A DNA stretch of 64,000 bases from Rheinheimera soli (GTDB lineage: Bacteria; Pseudomonadota; Gammaproteobacteria; Enterobacterales; Alteromonadaceae). Below the pieces are notes generated by a model that saw only the letters and a list, made by a program, of their open reading frames with translations, made no database searches and had not been told where the DNA came from. The position numbers and the translations under genes were made by a program. The stretch lies in NCBI RefSeq assembly GCF_021290985.1, contig NZ_JAJOYU010000022.1:1-64000 (forward strand), given 5' to 3'. Below are positions 45,109 to 53,867 of this stretch, one piece after another (the stretch's first letter is position 1; each line of letters opens with the position of its first letter).

Positions 45109-45657
45109 ATGAACCTTAAAATGACCCGCATACTTGGACTGACTTTTGTAGCCTGGTACGCTCCACTGGCCTATGCCAACACAGCCATCACGGAAGCCGA
45201 GTTAAAAGCGGCTCAGGACGCCTGGGGGCAAGCACTGATCCAGATCAGCTCTGATTACGAAAAGTCCGGGCTTGAAAAAGCAAAAGCTACAGCAAAAACT
45301 GCACTGGACACGGCTTATGGTTACAACATCACTCCTGTGTTATTTAAGCCAACCCTGGCCACAGGTGCACAAACTTTTCGTACCAGCTATCAGGGAGCCT
45401 TAGCCTATTTTGTTGGCGATGACAAAAACTTTCCTGCAGACACAGGTTTTGCACTCAAAGGCTGGACAGCCTATGACTATAAAAACGCCGCTGTTTATAT
45501 CAATGGTGATATGGCGTTAACCACGGGTCATGTGATGCTGACGGATAAAAATGGCAAAATCACCACTGTAGATAAAAGCTGGGGCTTTAAAAAAGATGCT
45601 GATGGTAAATTACGCATAGTACTGCACCACTCGTCTTTGCCTTATCAACCTCAGTAG
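45109..45657 (+). CDS. Periplasmic NTF2-like protein
   Basis: 182 residues with a signal peptide ending about AYA (residue 23), then a single domain with the cone-like NTF2/SnoaL pattern (VYINGDMALTTGHVMLTDKNGK and TTVDKSWGFKKDADGKLRIVLHHSSLPY). From memory, such proteins are often misnamed phosphoribosyl-AMP cyclohydrolase; there is nothing of HisI here. AAGGA lies about seven bases before the ATG. It is divergent from the sensor kinase gene, so it may be a target of that system. No ligand can be read. Confidence 0.65.
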   Translation: MNLKMTRILGLTFVAWYAPLAYANTAITEAELKAAQDAWGQALIQISSDYEKSGLEKAKATAKTALDTAYGYNITPVLFKPTLATGAQTFRTSYQGALAYFVGDDKNFPADTGFALKGWTAYDYKNAAVYINGDMALTTGHVMLTDKNGKITTVDKSWGFKKDADGKLRIVLHHSSLPYQPQ

Positions 45658-45674
45658 CACGAGCAGGTTAGAAC

Positions 45675-45712
45675 GGTATCAACTCCAGAGCTTGCCCACT
45701 GGAGTTGATACC
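45675..45712. other. Perfect 14-bp hairpin at the 3' ends of two convergent genes
   Basis: GGTATCAACTCCAG (45675-45688) and CTGGAGTTGATACC (45699-45712) are exact inverses around a ten-base loop. The hairpin contains the stop codon of the exonuclease gene and encodes its last residues (VGKLWS). It lacks a U-tract in either direction. Confidence 0.7.
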
Positions 45713-46422
45713 GAAAAATGTTGAGCGACCTGAGCCTGAAATAACTCTGCACAGGCAATGGCGTCTGTCACCGCATGATGAGGTTGATAAGCCGGTAGCT
45801 GGTAACGCTGCCGGCAATCGGCAAGGCGTAATGATGGCTTAGCTTGTGCTGTCATACGTCGCCACCATCCCTGTAAACCTGACTGAGTAAAACTCCGCTC
45901 TAACGCCAAAGTATCAATCATTGGAAATACAACACCTTCACCTAAACGACTCATCGAACCATGATATAAAAAGGCGCGCTCGATAGGCAGATGATGCACC
46001 AGCACCACTTTTCCTGCCAAAGCCTGCAACAAAGGCTCAATATAGAGTTCTAAATCAGCAGCCTGCGCTATGGCGCTGTCGGTAATACCATGCACTATCA
46101 CTGAACTTTCGTTGAGCTGTACTCTGGGTTTTACCAAATAACTTTGAGCCTTGCTGCTGTGAATTCGATTCAACGTCAGCGGCACCAGCCCTATGCTGAC
46201 GATGCCATCGCGTACAGGATCTAAGCCTGTGGTTTCAAAATCTAAAGCGACAAAAGAGACCTCTTGCAAAGCCGTATGAGCAGCTACTGCTCCGGCCTGA
46301 TAAAAAGCCTTTAACCTAGGGTCTTTGGCAGATAACTCCAACTGCTGCATGGTGTTTTGCCAGTTTTTGCTCAGCAGTTGCAGTGGATCTGTTTTTAATT
46401 CCTGCTTTTTCAGATAAAACAT
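45679..46422 (-). CDS. DEDDh-type 3'-5' exonuclease
   Basis: A 247-residue exonuclease of the DnaQ/epsilon fold. I start it at ATG 46422 (MFYLKKQEL), with GAGGT five to nine bases upstream. Exo I is FVALDFETTGLDP, Exo III HHAVTDAIACAELF. The Exo II segment reads VLVHHLPIERAFLYH, with Glu where Asp is expected. The N-terminal 70 residues are helical. Such exonucleases are regularly paired with the CBS/nucleotidyltransferase protein encoded upstream on the same strand, as here. Substrate not known. Confidence 0.85.
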   Translation of the reverse strand: MFYLKKQELKTDPLQLLSKNWQNTMQQLELSAKDPRLKAFYQAGAVAAHTALQEVSFVALDFETTGLDPVRDGIVSIGLVPLTLNRIHSSKAQSYLVKPRVQLNESSVIVHGITDSAIAQAADLELYIEPLLQALAGKVVLVHHLPIERAFLYHGSMSRLGEGVVFPMIDTLALERSFTQSGLQGWWRRMTAQAKPSLRLADCRQRYQLPAYQPHHAVTDAIACAELFQAQVAQHFSVSTPVGKLWS

Positions 46423-46432
46423 AACACCTCTG

Positions 46433-48298
46433 TTACTGTCGCCCACCTGGGTAACGAAACTTCAGAAATTTCTGCGCGAAGCTGAGAATTTGAAAGGCTT
46501 CTTTTAAGGTTTTACGTTCAAAGGCTGAGAGTTCTTCAGGTTTGACTTTGTTATCAGCCGCTCTACCCGCTTGTAAGGATTTGGCTTGCTGACGAATTCG
46601 CACCATAGCTATCACTTCCAGTGCATCAATCAAATCATCCGCCCTGCCCTTGGGTAAAATTCCGGCCGCTTTGACTGCCAATAAACGCTCATAGGTATTG
46701 GTCGCAGCGCAGCCAATAGATAAAGCATGCACCCTGACCAGGTCTGCCAATGGCGCTGTACCTCTGCGTTTAATATCCAGTGAATTATTTTGCTGACCAT
46801 CATTTTCCAGCACAAAATCTTTAAAGAAACCTAAAGGTGGCGTCCGGCTGATGGCATTGCGCGCCATACAGGCTAAAAAATCCGCATTGGCTTTGACCTG
46901 ACGCCTGATTTGTTGATTCAGTTGATCGGCCCATTGCAGCTGGCCCCACACCCCTTCTAAATCAAAAAATATACCGCTGTTGAGCAATCGCTGCGCATCA
47001 GGCTTTTCAATCCAGTCCGTGAAATACTGCTGCCAGACTCGTAGCGGCTGTCGCCACTGACTGTTGGTGGCCATAATATCGCCACTGCAATAGCTGTAAC
47101 CACAAAGTGCCAGACCATCACAAACAAACTGAGCCAGCGCAGCAAAATAATCCTGATGCAAAACAGGATCATAGTCATTATGCAGCACCAACGCATTGTC
47201 CTGATCCGTCACTATCAGTTGTTCATCCCGCGCCATAGAACCCAAGGCCAAAAAACAATAAGGCACAGGCGGTGGCCCCAGTTGCTGCTCTGCCAGCTCT
47301 AGTAAACGCTGCTTAAAACTACGGCCAGTCACCGCCATAGCAGCACCAATCATTCTGGAGTTGGCATCTTCATTCACCATGCGGACAAAACAAGAGGCTA
47401 ATTCAGTGCTCAGGCTTTGCAGCTCAGCCACAGTCTGCTGGCGGAAAATGCTGCTGACAATGTACAGGCTGTTTTGCGATTCATAACGGATCACATCGGC
47501 AATAGAGATTATGCCAAGCACCTTGCCTTCTTCCAGTACAGGCAAATGGTGCACATTGTGACGCAGCATCACTAACATGGCTTCAAACACAAACTGGTGT
47601 TGCTCTATACACACCAGTTCAGTGGTCATCACCACTGAAACTTTTTGCTGATAATCTAATCCTGCTGCTATTAGTCTGTTACGTAGATCCCGATCAGTGA
47701 CTATGCCGACCAAAGCAGCGTCTTTTGACTGGTCCGCCACAATCAGTAAAGAAGACACAGACTCTTGTTGCATCAATTGCGCTGCCTGCTGCACTGTGGC
47801 ATCTGCGGCTAAAGTCACAACAGCTCTGCCAATCAACTGACGAACTTCTGAACTCATTAAATCATTGCTACTTTTGTCGGCAAGAACCCCACTCTTTTTG
47901 CGTTGGGTATCACCTATCTCGACATAATCGGCAAAGACTTCATCGGATTGATACAGCAATTCAAAACAGGCCGCAGGAATAAAGTAGATCAAACTGTCTT
48001 CTATCGCTGTTGCAGGAAAAATAACAGTTTTATCGCGCAACAAACCTTGCTCAGCAAAAATGCCGCCTTCGCTAAGTCTGTTGTACAACACGCCGTTGCG
48101 CCTGTAGGTTTCGACTGCACCGCTGCGAACCAGATGCAAAGCCTGTAACGACTCACCAAAACGCAATATCGGCGTACCGGCTTTAAAATAACCAATATCT
48201 ACCTGCATCGCCGTCTGGTGCAATAAGTCATCCGGCAGCTCTTTAAAAGGGCTGTAGCGCTTTAAGAAATTCAGAATTTCTATTTGTTCTATCTGCAT
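46433..48298 (-). CDS. cNMP-binding, CBS and DUF294 nucleotidyltransferase protein
   Basis: 621 residues from ATG 48298, giving MQIEQIEILNF; an upstream in-frame ATG would add 18 residues unlike the family. Order: cyclic-nucleotide-binding-like domain (about 15-125), paired CBS domains (about 155-275, VVTLAADATVQQAAQLM and LVCIEQHQFVFEAMLVM), then a DUF294 nucleotidyltransferase domain with FLALGSMARDEQLIVTDQDNALV (GS and DxD pair) and a helical C-terminal domain. Proteins of this layout probably sense nucleotides. The exonuclease gene follows after ten bases. It is often near acetate metabolism genes in other genomes, but not here. Confidence 0.9.
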   Translation of the reverse strand: MQIEQIEILNFLKRYSPFKELPDDLLHQTAMQVDIGYFKAGTPILRFGESLQALHLVRSGAVETYRRNGVLYNRLSEGGIFAEQGLLRDKTVIFPATAIEDSLIYFIPAACFELLYQSDEVFADYVEIGDTQRKKSGVLADKSSNDLMSSEVRQLIGRAVVTLAADATVQQAAQLMQQESVSSLLIVADQSKDAALVGIVTDRDLRNRLIAAGLDYQQKVSVVMTTELVCIEQHQFVFEAMLVMLRHNVHHLPVLEEGKVLGIISIADVIRYESQNSLYIVSSIFRQQTVAELQSLSTELASCFVRMVNEDANSRMIGAAMAVTGRSFKQRLLELAEQQLGPPPVPYCFLALGSMARDEQLIVTDQDNALVLHNDYDPVLHQDYFAALAQFVCDGLALCGYSYCSGDIMATNSQWRQPLRVWQQYFTDWIEKPDAQRLLNSGIFFDLEGVWGQLQWADQLNQQIRRQVKANADFLACMARNAISRTPPLGFFKDFVLENDGQQNNSLDIKRRGTAPLADLVRVHALSIGCAATNTYERLLAVKAAGILPKGRADDLIDALEVIAMVRIRQQAKSLQAGRAADNKVKPEELSAFERKTLKEAFQILSFAQKFLKFRYPGGRQ

Positions 48299-48359
48299 TC
48301 GCTTGCCATCTCCATGAAAGCAGGAGGAGTGATATCCTCCCACTTTGATCATCCTGTGG

Positions 48360-49988
48360 TTAACTACGAGGCTCTGATCTCAGCCCTATCACAACAGACA
48401 CACAAGAGGCCAATAACACCAGAGCAAAAGGAAAGCCGGTCGAAACTGCCATGGTTTGTAATGCCACCAAGCCACCGCCCAGTACCAACGCTATAGCAAC
48501 CAAGCCTTCGAAGGTACACCAAAATACCCGCTGCGCCACTGGCACATTCACTTTACCTCCAGCCGCTATGGTATCGATCACCAGTGAGCCTGAATCAGAG
48601 GAGGTAACAAAAAACACCACCACCAGCACTATGGCAATAAAGGAGGTGATATTGGCCAGTGGTAAGGCCTGCAGCATTTGAAATAACTGCAGTGGCAATT
48701 CTGCAGAGACCGCGGCCTGATAACTATCCTGCACTAATTGATGAATAGCAGTAGAACCAAAGACGGTCATCCACAATACACAAGCGAAAGAAGGCACTAG
48801 CAGTACTGAAATTAAAAACTCACGCACAGTGCGACCTCTGGATACACGGGCGATAAACATGCCGACAAAAGGCGACCAACTGATCCACCAGGCCCAATAA
48901 AAGGCCGTCCAGCCTTGCAGGAAATTACTGTCTTCGCGTCCAACAGGATTGGCTAGATCAGGTAAATACTGCAAATAAGCCCCAAGGTTATCCAACACGC
49001 CCGTTAAAATCACCAGCGTTGGTCCAAGCACAATCACAGATAACAACAATAGTGCCGCCAGTGCCATATTGATTTCAGATAAACGTTTTACGCCCGCATC
49101 CAGGCCAGCCACGACCGAAACCAAAGCAATCAGCGTAATCACCACCACTAATACGATTTGGGTCGTCTGACCTTCAGGCACACCAAACAGCAGGTGCAAA
49201 CCCGCAGCGGCCTGAGCAGACCCCAGCCCAAGCGACGTAGCCAGACCAAATAAGGTGGCAAATACCGCAAGAATATCAATGCAATGCCCTGGCCAGCCCC
49301 ACACCCGTTCTCCCAACAAGGGATAAAACACCGAACGTATCGTCAGCGGCAAACCTTTGTTAAATGAAAACAGCGCCAAGCCCAGCGCTAAAATGGCGTA
49401 AATAGCCCAGGGATGCAGTGCCCAATGATAAATAGTGGCTGCCATACCCAAACGTGCGGCTTCAACAGGATCGCCGACAGCACCAGCAAGTGGTGCCCAG
49501 TCTGTACGACTGCCATTCTCCAGCACAGGCCCGCTTAAAGCACTGCTGAAATGGGATAAAGGTTCTGACACACCATAAAACATCAGCCCTATGCCCATAC
49601 CGGCGGCAAATAACATCGAAAACCAGCCCAAATAGCTGTAATCGGGTGTGGCCTCTGTGCCGCCCAGCCGCACTTTACCCAGAGGCGATACAATCAGCGC
49701 CAGGCAAAGCAGCACAAAAATATTGGCGACACTGATAAAAAACCAGTCCAGATTACTGGTCAGCCAACCACGCATAGCAGAAAACACCGGCGCGGTTTGG
49801 CTCTGGAATACCAAGGTAATAATCACAAAAGCCACAATACTCAAGCCTGAAATCAAAAATACTCTGTTATGAATATCCAGACCAAAAGGGCCAAGTTTCA
49901 CCAGAATATTGTCTTGCCCGACCTGATAGTCGGTGTCGATAGCATTGACCCTGCCATCAGGGATCATCGGATCTTTTTGTTCGTTCAT
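48360..49988 (-). CDS. BCCT-family betaine/choline/carnitine transporter
   Basis: 542 residues with about twelve transmembrane helices. The hallmark WAWWISWSPFVGMFIARVSRG is present, together with the MFYGVSEPLSHF region and the Trp-rich box in helix 4. The N-terminal cytoplasmic extension is about 40 residues; the C-terminal tail is very short, so osmosensing through a long tail as in BetP seems unlikely. Downstream of the porin on the same strand and 61 bases before the CBS protein gene. Substrate (choline, betaine or another ammonium compound) is inferred only at family level. Confidence 0.9.
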   Translation of the reverse strand: MNEQKDPMIPDGRVNAIDTDYQVGQDNILVKLGPFGLDIHNRVFLISGLSIVAFVIITLVFQSQTAPVFSAMRGWLTSNLDWFFISVANIFVLLCLALIVSPLGKVRLGGTEATPDYSYLGWFSMLFAAGMGIGLMFYGVSEPLSHFSSALSGPVLENGSRTDWAPLAGAVGDPVEAARLGMAATIYHWALHPWAIYAILALGLALFSFNKGLPLTIRSVFYPLLGERVWGWPGHCIDILAVFATLFGLATSLGLGSAQAAAGLHLLFGVPEGQTTQIVLVVVITLIALVSVVAGLDAGVKRLSEINMALAALLLLSVIVLGPTLVILTGVLDNLGAYLQYLPDLANPVGREDSNFLQGWTAFYWAWWISWSPFVGMFIARVSRGRTVREFLISVLLVPSFACVLWMTVFGSTAIHQLVQDSYQAAVSAELPLQLFQMLQALPLANITSFIAIVLVVVFFVTSSDSGSLVIDTIAAGGKVNVPVAQRVFWCTFEGLVAIALVLGGGLVALQTMAVSTGFPFALVLLASCVSVVIGLRSEPRS

Positions 49989-50021
49989 TCTGTACCTGCT
50001 GTAGTTTTAATGTGCGCCTAC

Positions 50022-50047
50022 ACTGGTCACCAGCCTGAGTGACCAGT
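50022..50047 (-). other. Stem-loop between porin and BCCT genes
   Basis: ACTGGTCAC (50022-50030) pairs perfectly with GTGACCAGT (50039-50047) around eight bases. There is no U-tract, so this looks like an intercistronic stem rather than a full terminator; it could set porin-to-transporter mRNA ratios. Confidence 0.6.
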
Positions 50048-50090
50048 TAGTGCGGATCACGCGGTTAAAAATGTCGGGAAAAAAGACCGG

Positions 50091-51377
50091 CTAAAAGTAA
50101 TAGCCAATATTGATATTAAAGCGCTGCTCTTCTTCCGCACTGTTTCCGGCCATACTGCCACCGACAAAAGGCTGGTTACGGGCGTGCACATAATCCACAT
50201 AGGTAAAGAGTGAACCTGCAGCAATAGAAAAACCTGTGACATTCATCAAAGTGCTGCGACTTTGATCGGATTTGTCATACACCAGACTGTAGTTGTTATA
50301 AAACTGCAAATCAGTGACAGGGCCCCATTGCACGGGCAAATCATAAGCCAGATTGACTGTAGCTGACTTTGCTTCGGCTGCTATCGAGTCATAAAAACCA
50401 TAAGCCCCAACAGCGATACGCTCTATATCATCCAGATCATAGTGATACTGGCTATGTTGCAGCTGTAACTGCCAGCGCTGATAACGGCTATTCAGGTGCA
50501 AAGCAAAAGCCTGATAATCGCCAGCATTACGCACACCATCGTGCAACTTGCCGGAAAGCGCAGAAAAACCAAGTTCGGTATTGAACTGGCCTTGCGTTAA
50601 GTGATAACCAAAACGGCTGACAAAAGTATTGGTTTCTGCAAGCGCCTGAATAGGTTCGCCATAAATATCTTCGGTCGCACCGCGAGTGCCGACTATATCG
50701 TAGGAATAGCGGTCGGTTTTATCTCCAACATAACCATCTATGCCACCGAGTTCATCGTTTTTGAAAAAGCCGATATCCACTTGCCACTGATCAGAAATCT
50801 GCCGTTTAAACAGCAAACCCAAATCGTGGTCATCTTCTAAACCCAGGTAATAATTACTGCTGAAAAAGTAGTTATTTGAGTTGTAAGGCCAATTGCCAAA
50901 AGGCACCTGAGTGATACCCAACTGGGCTTGCCACAACTCATCCAACTGATAAGCCACATAGGCTTTTTTTACCGCAGTCATGTAATCAAAAAAACGAATC
51001 TCGGCATTTAAACTGACATCCCCAACTGTGCCGCGAAAATCCAGTCGCAGCAGGTCGAAGTCAAAATCACCACCGCGATTTTTATTGCCTTCATCATAAG
51101 AGGTATGACTGAAATTTGTCCGCACAGCACCGCCGACTTCGATGCCATCTGCCGGTTTTTCAGCGGCCGGCTTTTCAACTGCGGCTGCTGTAGTGTGTTG
51201 TTGATTTTCCGCTGCAGTTTGTTGTTTAGACTGCTCTGCTAAACGGCTTTCCAAAGCCTCAACCTGAAGTTTAAGTTGCTGTAGCTGTGTCGCTAAATCC
51301 TGCTGAGCATCCTTTGCATACACAATAGAAGGACAGGCCGCTGCGATAGACAGAGCCAGAAATGTGGGCTTGACCAT
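50091..51377 (-). CDS. Outer-membrane porin with N-terminal coiled coil
   Basis: 428 residues from ATG 51377 (MVKPTFLALSIAAACPSIVYA), preceded by AAAGG; an upstream in-frame start would add 29 residues before the signal peptide. After the cleavage site (about YA-KD, residue 22) comes a short coiled coil (DLATQLQQLKLQVEALESRLAEQ), a Gln/Ala/Thr-rich linker, and then a beta barrel with alternating aromatic patterns, ending NINIGYYF with C-terminal Phe. The phosphate/succinate-type porin class with periplasmic coiled coil is the nearest fit. It may deliver substrate for the BCCT transporter. Confidence 0.8.
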   Translation of the reverse strand: MVKPTFLALSIAAACPSIVYAKDAQQDLATQLQQLKLQVEALESRLAEQSKQQTAAENQQHTTAAAVEKPAAEKPADGIEVGGAVRTNFSHTSYDEGNKNRGGDFDFDLLRLDFRGTVGDVSLNAEIRFFDYMTAVKKAYVAYQLDELWQAQLGITQVPFGNWPYNSNNYFFSSNYYLGLEDDHDLGLLFKRQISDQWQVDIGFFKNDELGGIDGYVGDKTDRYSYDIVGTRGATEDIYGEPIQALAETNTFVSRFGYHLTQGQFNTELGFSALSGKLHDGVRNAGDYQAFALHLNSRYQRWQLQLQHSQYHYDLDDIERIAVGAYGFYDSIAAEAKSATVNLAYDLPVQWGPVTDLQFYNNYSLVYDKSDQSRSTLMNVTGFSIAAGSLFTYVDYVHARNQPFVGGSMAGNSAEEEQRFNINIGYYF

Positions 51378-51690
51378 TGAATAACCTTTGGTAAGTAGTG
51401 AGAAGAAATACCCAAGTACATAAACAGCTGAGTCGACCCGGCTATTGTTGTTTGTTTGCGACAAACATTACTTTGAGCATAGAACGCTTTTATAGGGTAA
51501 CGCAGCACCAAGCTCAGACCAAATTTCAAGCGGGAAAACGGGATAAATGGGGAGCTCAGCAGGATAGATGGCTAATTAGAGGATTATTGTTTATGTAAAT
51601 TACCCGCTAAATTTCAAAAAATTTAGCTTTATTGATGCTATTCGTTACAGATAGAACAGAGGGTCAGAGCCTAAGCTCTGACCCAATAAC
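51378..51690. other. Intergenic region with a hairpin
   Basis: 313 bp between the porin start and the peptidase stop. It holds the porin promoter region (no clear -35/-10 found) and the hairpin at 51661-51684. No further gene is supported. Confidence 0.5.
51661..51684 (-). terminator. Terminator-like hairpin after the M49-type peptidase gene
   Basis: GGGTCAGAGC (51661-51670) and GCTCTGACCC (51675-51684) form a 10-bp perfect stem with a four-base loop. Only a weak TCTGTTCT tail follows. The apical sequence resembles the terminator at 34537-34573. Confidence 0.6.
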
Positions 51691-53400
51691 TTACAAACCC
51701 AACACAGCTTTACCTTGATTAAAGATAATATCCACCGGGATATTGGCGCTGGTTAAACGGGCTAAATCATCAGCCAACTGAGCTTTGATCACACCTTTGT
51801 CGGCCATCAATGACGCCACACCTTCGTAGTTACCGTCACCTTGTAAAGTCAGGATCAATTGCGATAACGAGGTCATGGCTTGTTTCATTTTGACGTAATC
51901 GACCTGATAGGTGCCGTCATCATTACGGACAAAAGCGCCCTGCTCGGCAAAATAGTTAAAACAGACCATATTGGCTTTGCCGTGTGCGCTGGACGCACCA
52001 AAACGTACTGAGCGGAAAATACCGGCCATAAAGGTGGTATAAAAGTCTTCCATTTTGGCATCAGGCAATAAACCCTGCTCCGACAACTGGGAAATCATAT
52101 ACAAACCTAAAATATCGGCTTTGCCTTCTTCAAGACCACCCGACAGCTCTTTTAAGCTTTGACGCACTGTACCTTTGTTATTGATGGTGTTTTTAATACC
52201 TAAGCCATGCGCCACTTCGTGGAACATCACGTTGTTAAAAAAGGCATCAAAAGTCACATGCTGGCGCTGTGAAGGTGCGATCAGTAAATCGGCAATAGGC
52301 GACATAATATGTTCAAACTTCGCCTGCATCGCATTTTTTAACTGCAAACGGCGGGTGCCTTTTTCCAGCTGCACCTGCTCATCATTGGGCAGGTTAATGG
52401 CGATAGTTTTGCCACCTGAGTTGGAATGACCGGCGTAATAAATCACGTCATAAGCATTTAAGTCCGCATCGGAGCCAGGGCTTTCAGTTTTATATTGTTC
52501 TGGCACCGGCAGGCCTTTTTGCAATGCCGGTAACGTAGCAGCGTATTTAGCTAAACGTTCACTCCAGGCTAAATCTTTCACCAGTACATAAGCTTCAAAA
52601 GCTGCGCGGTAACCAAATAACTGATCTTCATAGGTTTCAATAGGACCAATCACCAGATCAATAGGGTTGGTTTTCATCGCCATCCAGGCAAAATCAGACG
52701 GCTGATAGTTGTCAGTTAAAAAGGCTTCAGCGCGCATTGTCAGGTAATTGGCAAAGTCTTTATCTTCCGATAAAGCAGCCGCCTCTTTTAATAAGGCTGC
52801 AGCTGCGGTTAGTTCAGTTTTGTACAACTGCGAATAAGGCACAGCCACCAACTTGCCATCTTTGTCTCGTTGTACTATTGAATAAAGCCCGGTTTTATCG
52901 GCAAAGTCGGCTTTTTCAAATTCTTCTTTGGTCATATCAGATGGATAAAACTGAGCGCCCAGAGGCTTAGCCGCATATCCTGTTAAAAAGGCATCATCGC
53001 CCTGTAATCTGTCCCAGGGTCCATAGTTTACATCGGCAAAAGCTTTGGTTTTGGCGTCAGTTATTTTGCCTAAAAAGCTTTGTTTATCTTCTGAAAAAGC
53101 CTGCTTCCAAAACAACTGATCCATAATTTCTGAGGCATCGATCAGTTTGGCCAGCATGTGTTTATGTTGTGCTGATACGCCAGATAAATCTGCCGTTAAA
53201 TCCACAGTGCGGTAGATATTCAGTCGTTTTTCAAAGCCTGCGATCAGTGAGCTGGCTGAGGTATCGCTTGTTGGTGCCGCTTGCTCCGCTACTGGCGCAG
53301 TAGTTTGTTGTTCTGTTTTTTGCTCTTCAGCAGGTTTGCAAGCCGTTAAAGCTAAAGCGCCGCCGAGGCTTAATGCCAGCATAATTTTGTTGAGGTGCAT
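51691..53400 (-). CDS. M49-type (dipeptidyl-peptidase III-like) metallopeptidase lipoprotein
   Basis: 569 residues with a lipoprotein signal (lipobox LTAC, Cys21), a linker rich in Thr/Gln/Ala, and a peptidase domain. The zinc site is HEVAHG (His394-Glu395-His398), with the likely third ligand in EEGKADILGLYMI (Glu424/425). It is HExxH rather than the HExxxH of classical DPP III, as in bacterial relatives. It would be anchored to the envelope, probably in the periplasm. Related genes elsewhere are annotated as DPP III-like or Zn-dependent hydrolases. Substrate unknown. Confidence 0.85.
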   Translation of the reverse strand: MHLNKIMLALSLGGALALTACKPAEEQKTEQQTTAPVAEQAAPTSDTSASSLIAGFEKRLNIYRTVDLTADLSGVSAQHKHMLAKLIDASEIMDQLFWKQAFSEDKQSFLGKITDAKTKAFADVNYGPWDRLQGDDAFLTGYAAKPLGAQFYPSDMTKEEFEKADFADKTGLYSIVQRDKDGKLVAVPYSQLYKTELTAAAALLKEAAALSEDKDFANYLTMRAEAFLTDNYQPSDFAWMAMKTNPIDLVIGPIETYEDQLFGYRAAFEAYVLVKDLAWSERLAKYAATLPALQKGLPVPEQYKTESPGSDADLNAYDVIYYAGHSNSGGKTIAINLPNDEQVQLEKGTRRLQLKNAMQAKFEHIMSPIADLLIAPSQRQHVTFDAFFNNVMFHEVAHGLGIKNTINNKGTVRQSLKELSGGLEEGKADILGLYMISQLSEQGLLPDAKMEDFYTTFMAGIFRSVRFGASSAHGKANMVCFNYFAEQGAFVRNDDGTYQVDYVKMKQAMTSLSQLILTLQGDGNYEGVASLMADKGVIKAQLADDLARLTSANIPVDIIFNQGKAVLGL

Positions 53401-53867
53401 CCTATTGTTCCTTCTATTTTTTTAGTTATGTCTTGGTTCTGTTTTGGACCTGTTTGGCCTGAGGTTTGAATCTTTTTAATCCGCAATATCATACTCCAGA
53501 GTGAGCCACCTTGCCGCTTCAGCATCTTAGTTTTACGCAAAATTTATACTTTTTGGTAAAACATCCATAGTCAAAATTTCCTATAAAAAACCCAAAAAGA
53601 TAAAACCTGCAAAATAAATGTCTATCGCTGTCATTTTGATCGGTTACAAAATATAATTATTTATCTTTAAATTTCATGCACATAAACAAATATAATTAAA
53701 TTATCATAAATTTATAACCAAACTGAAATGATCAATAATTGACAGCGGTGTCATCTAAGCTAATTTTTAATCCGCTGGTAACACACTGGGAGAAGGATGA
53801 TCCGTGGTCAGTGTCCTCATCGGCATACAGAAGCATATTATTGCTATAAACACAGACCGGAGATTTC
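53401..53867. other. AT-rich upstream region of the chitinase locus
   Basis: 467 bp of visibly AT-rich sequence between the peptidase start and the first chitinase. It contains the candidate operator at 53738-53755 and a half-site-like CGCTGTCATT near 53634. GACCGGAGATTTC precedes the chitinase ATG. No other gene is supported. Confidence 0.6.
53738..53755. promoter_or_regulatory. Candidate NagR-type (LacI family) operator upstream of chitinase
   Basis: ATTGACAGCGGTGTCATC is an imperfect palindrome with arms TGACA and TGTCA. As I remember it, LacI-type chitin/GlcNAc regulators of Alteromonadales and xanthomonads bind AATGACAGCGCTGTCATT-like sites; 15 of 18 positions agree with that pattern. 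It lies 113 bases before the ATG. Confidence 0.55.

Noticed and set aside
53618-53645. Second NagR-like site CGCTGTCATT near 53634
   Set aside because: Only one half-site matches; the other arm is poor, so I do not call it an operator.
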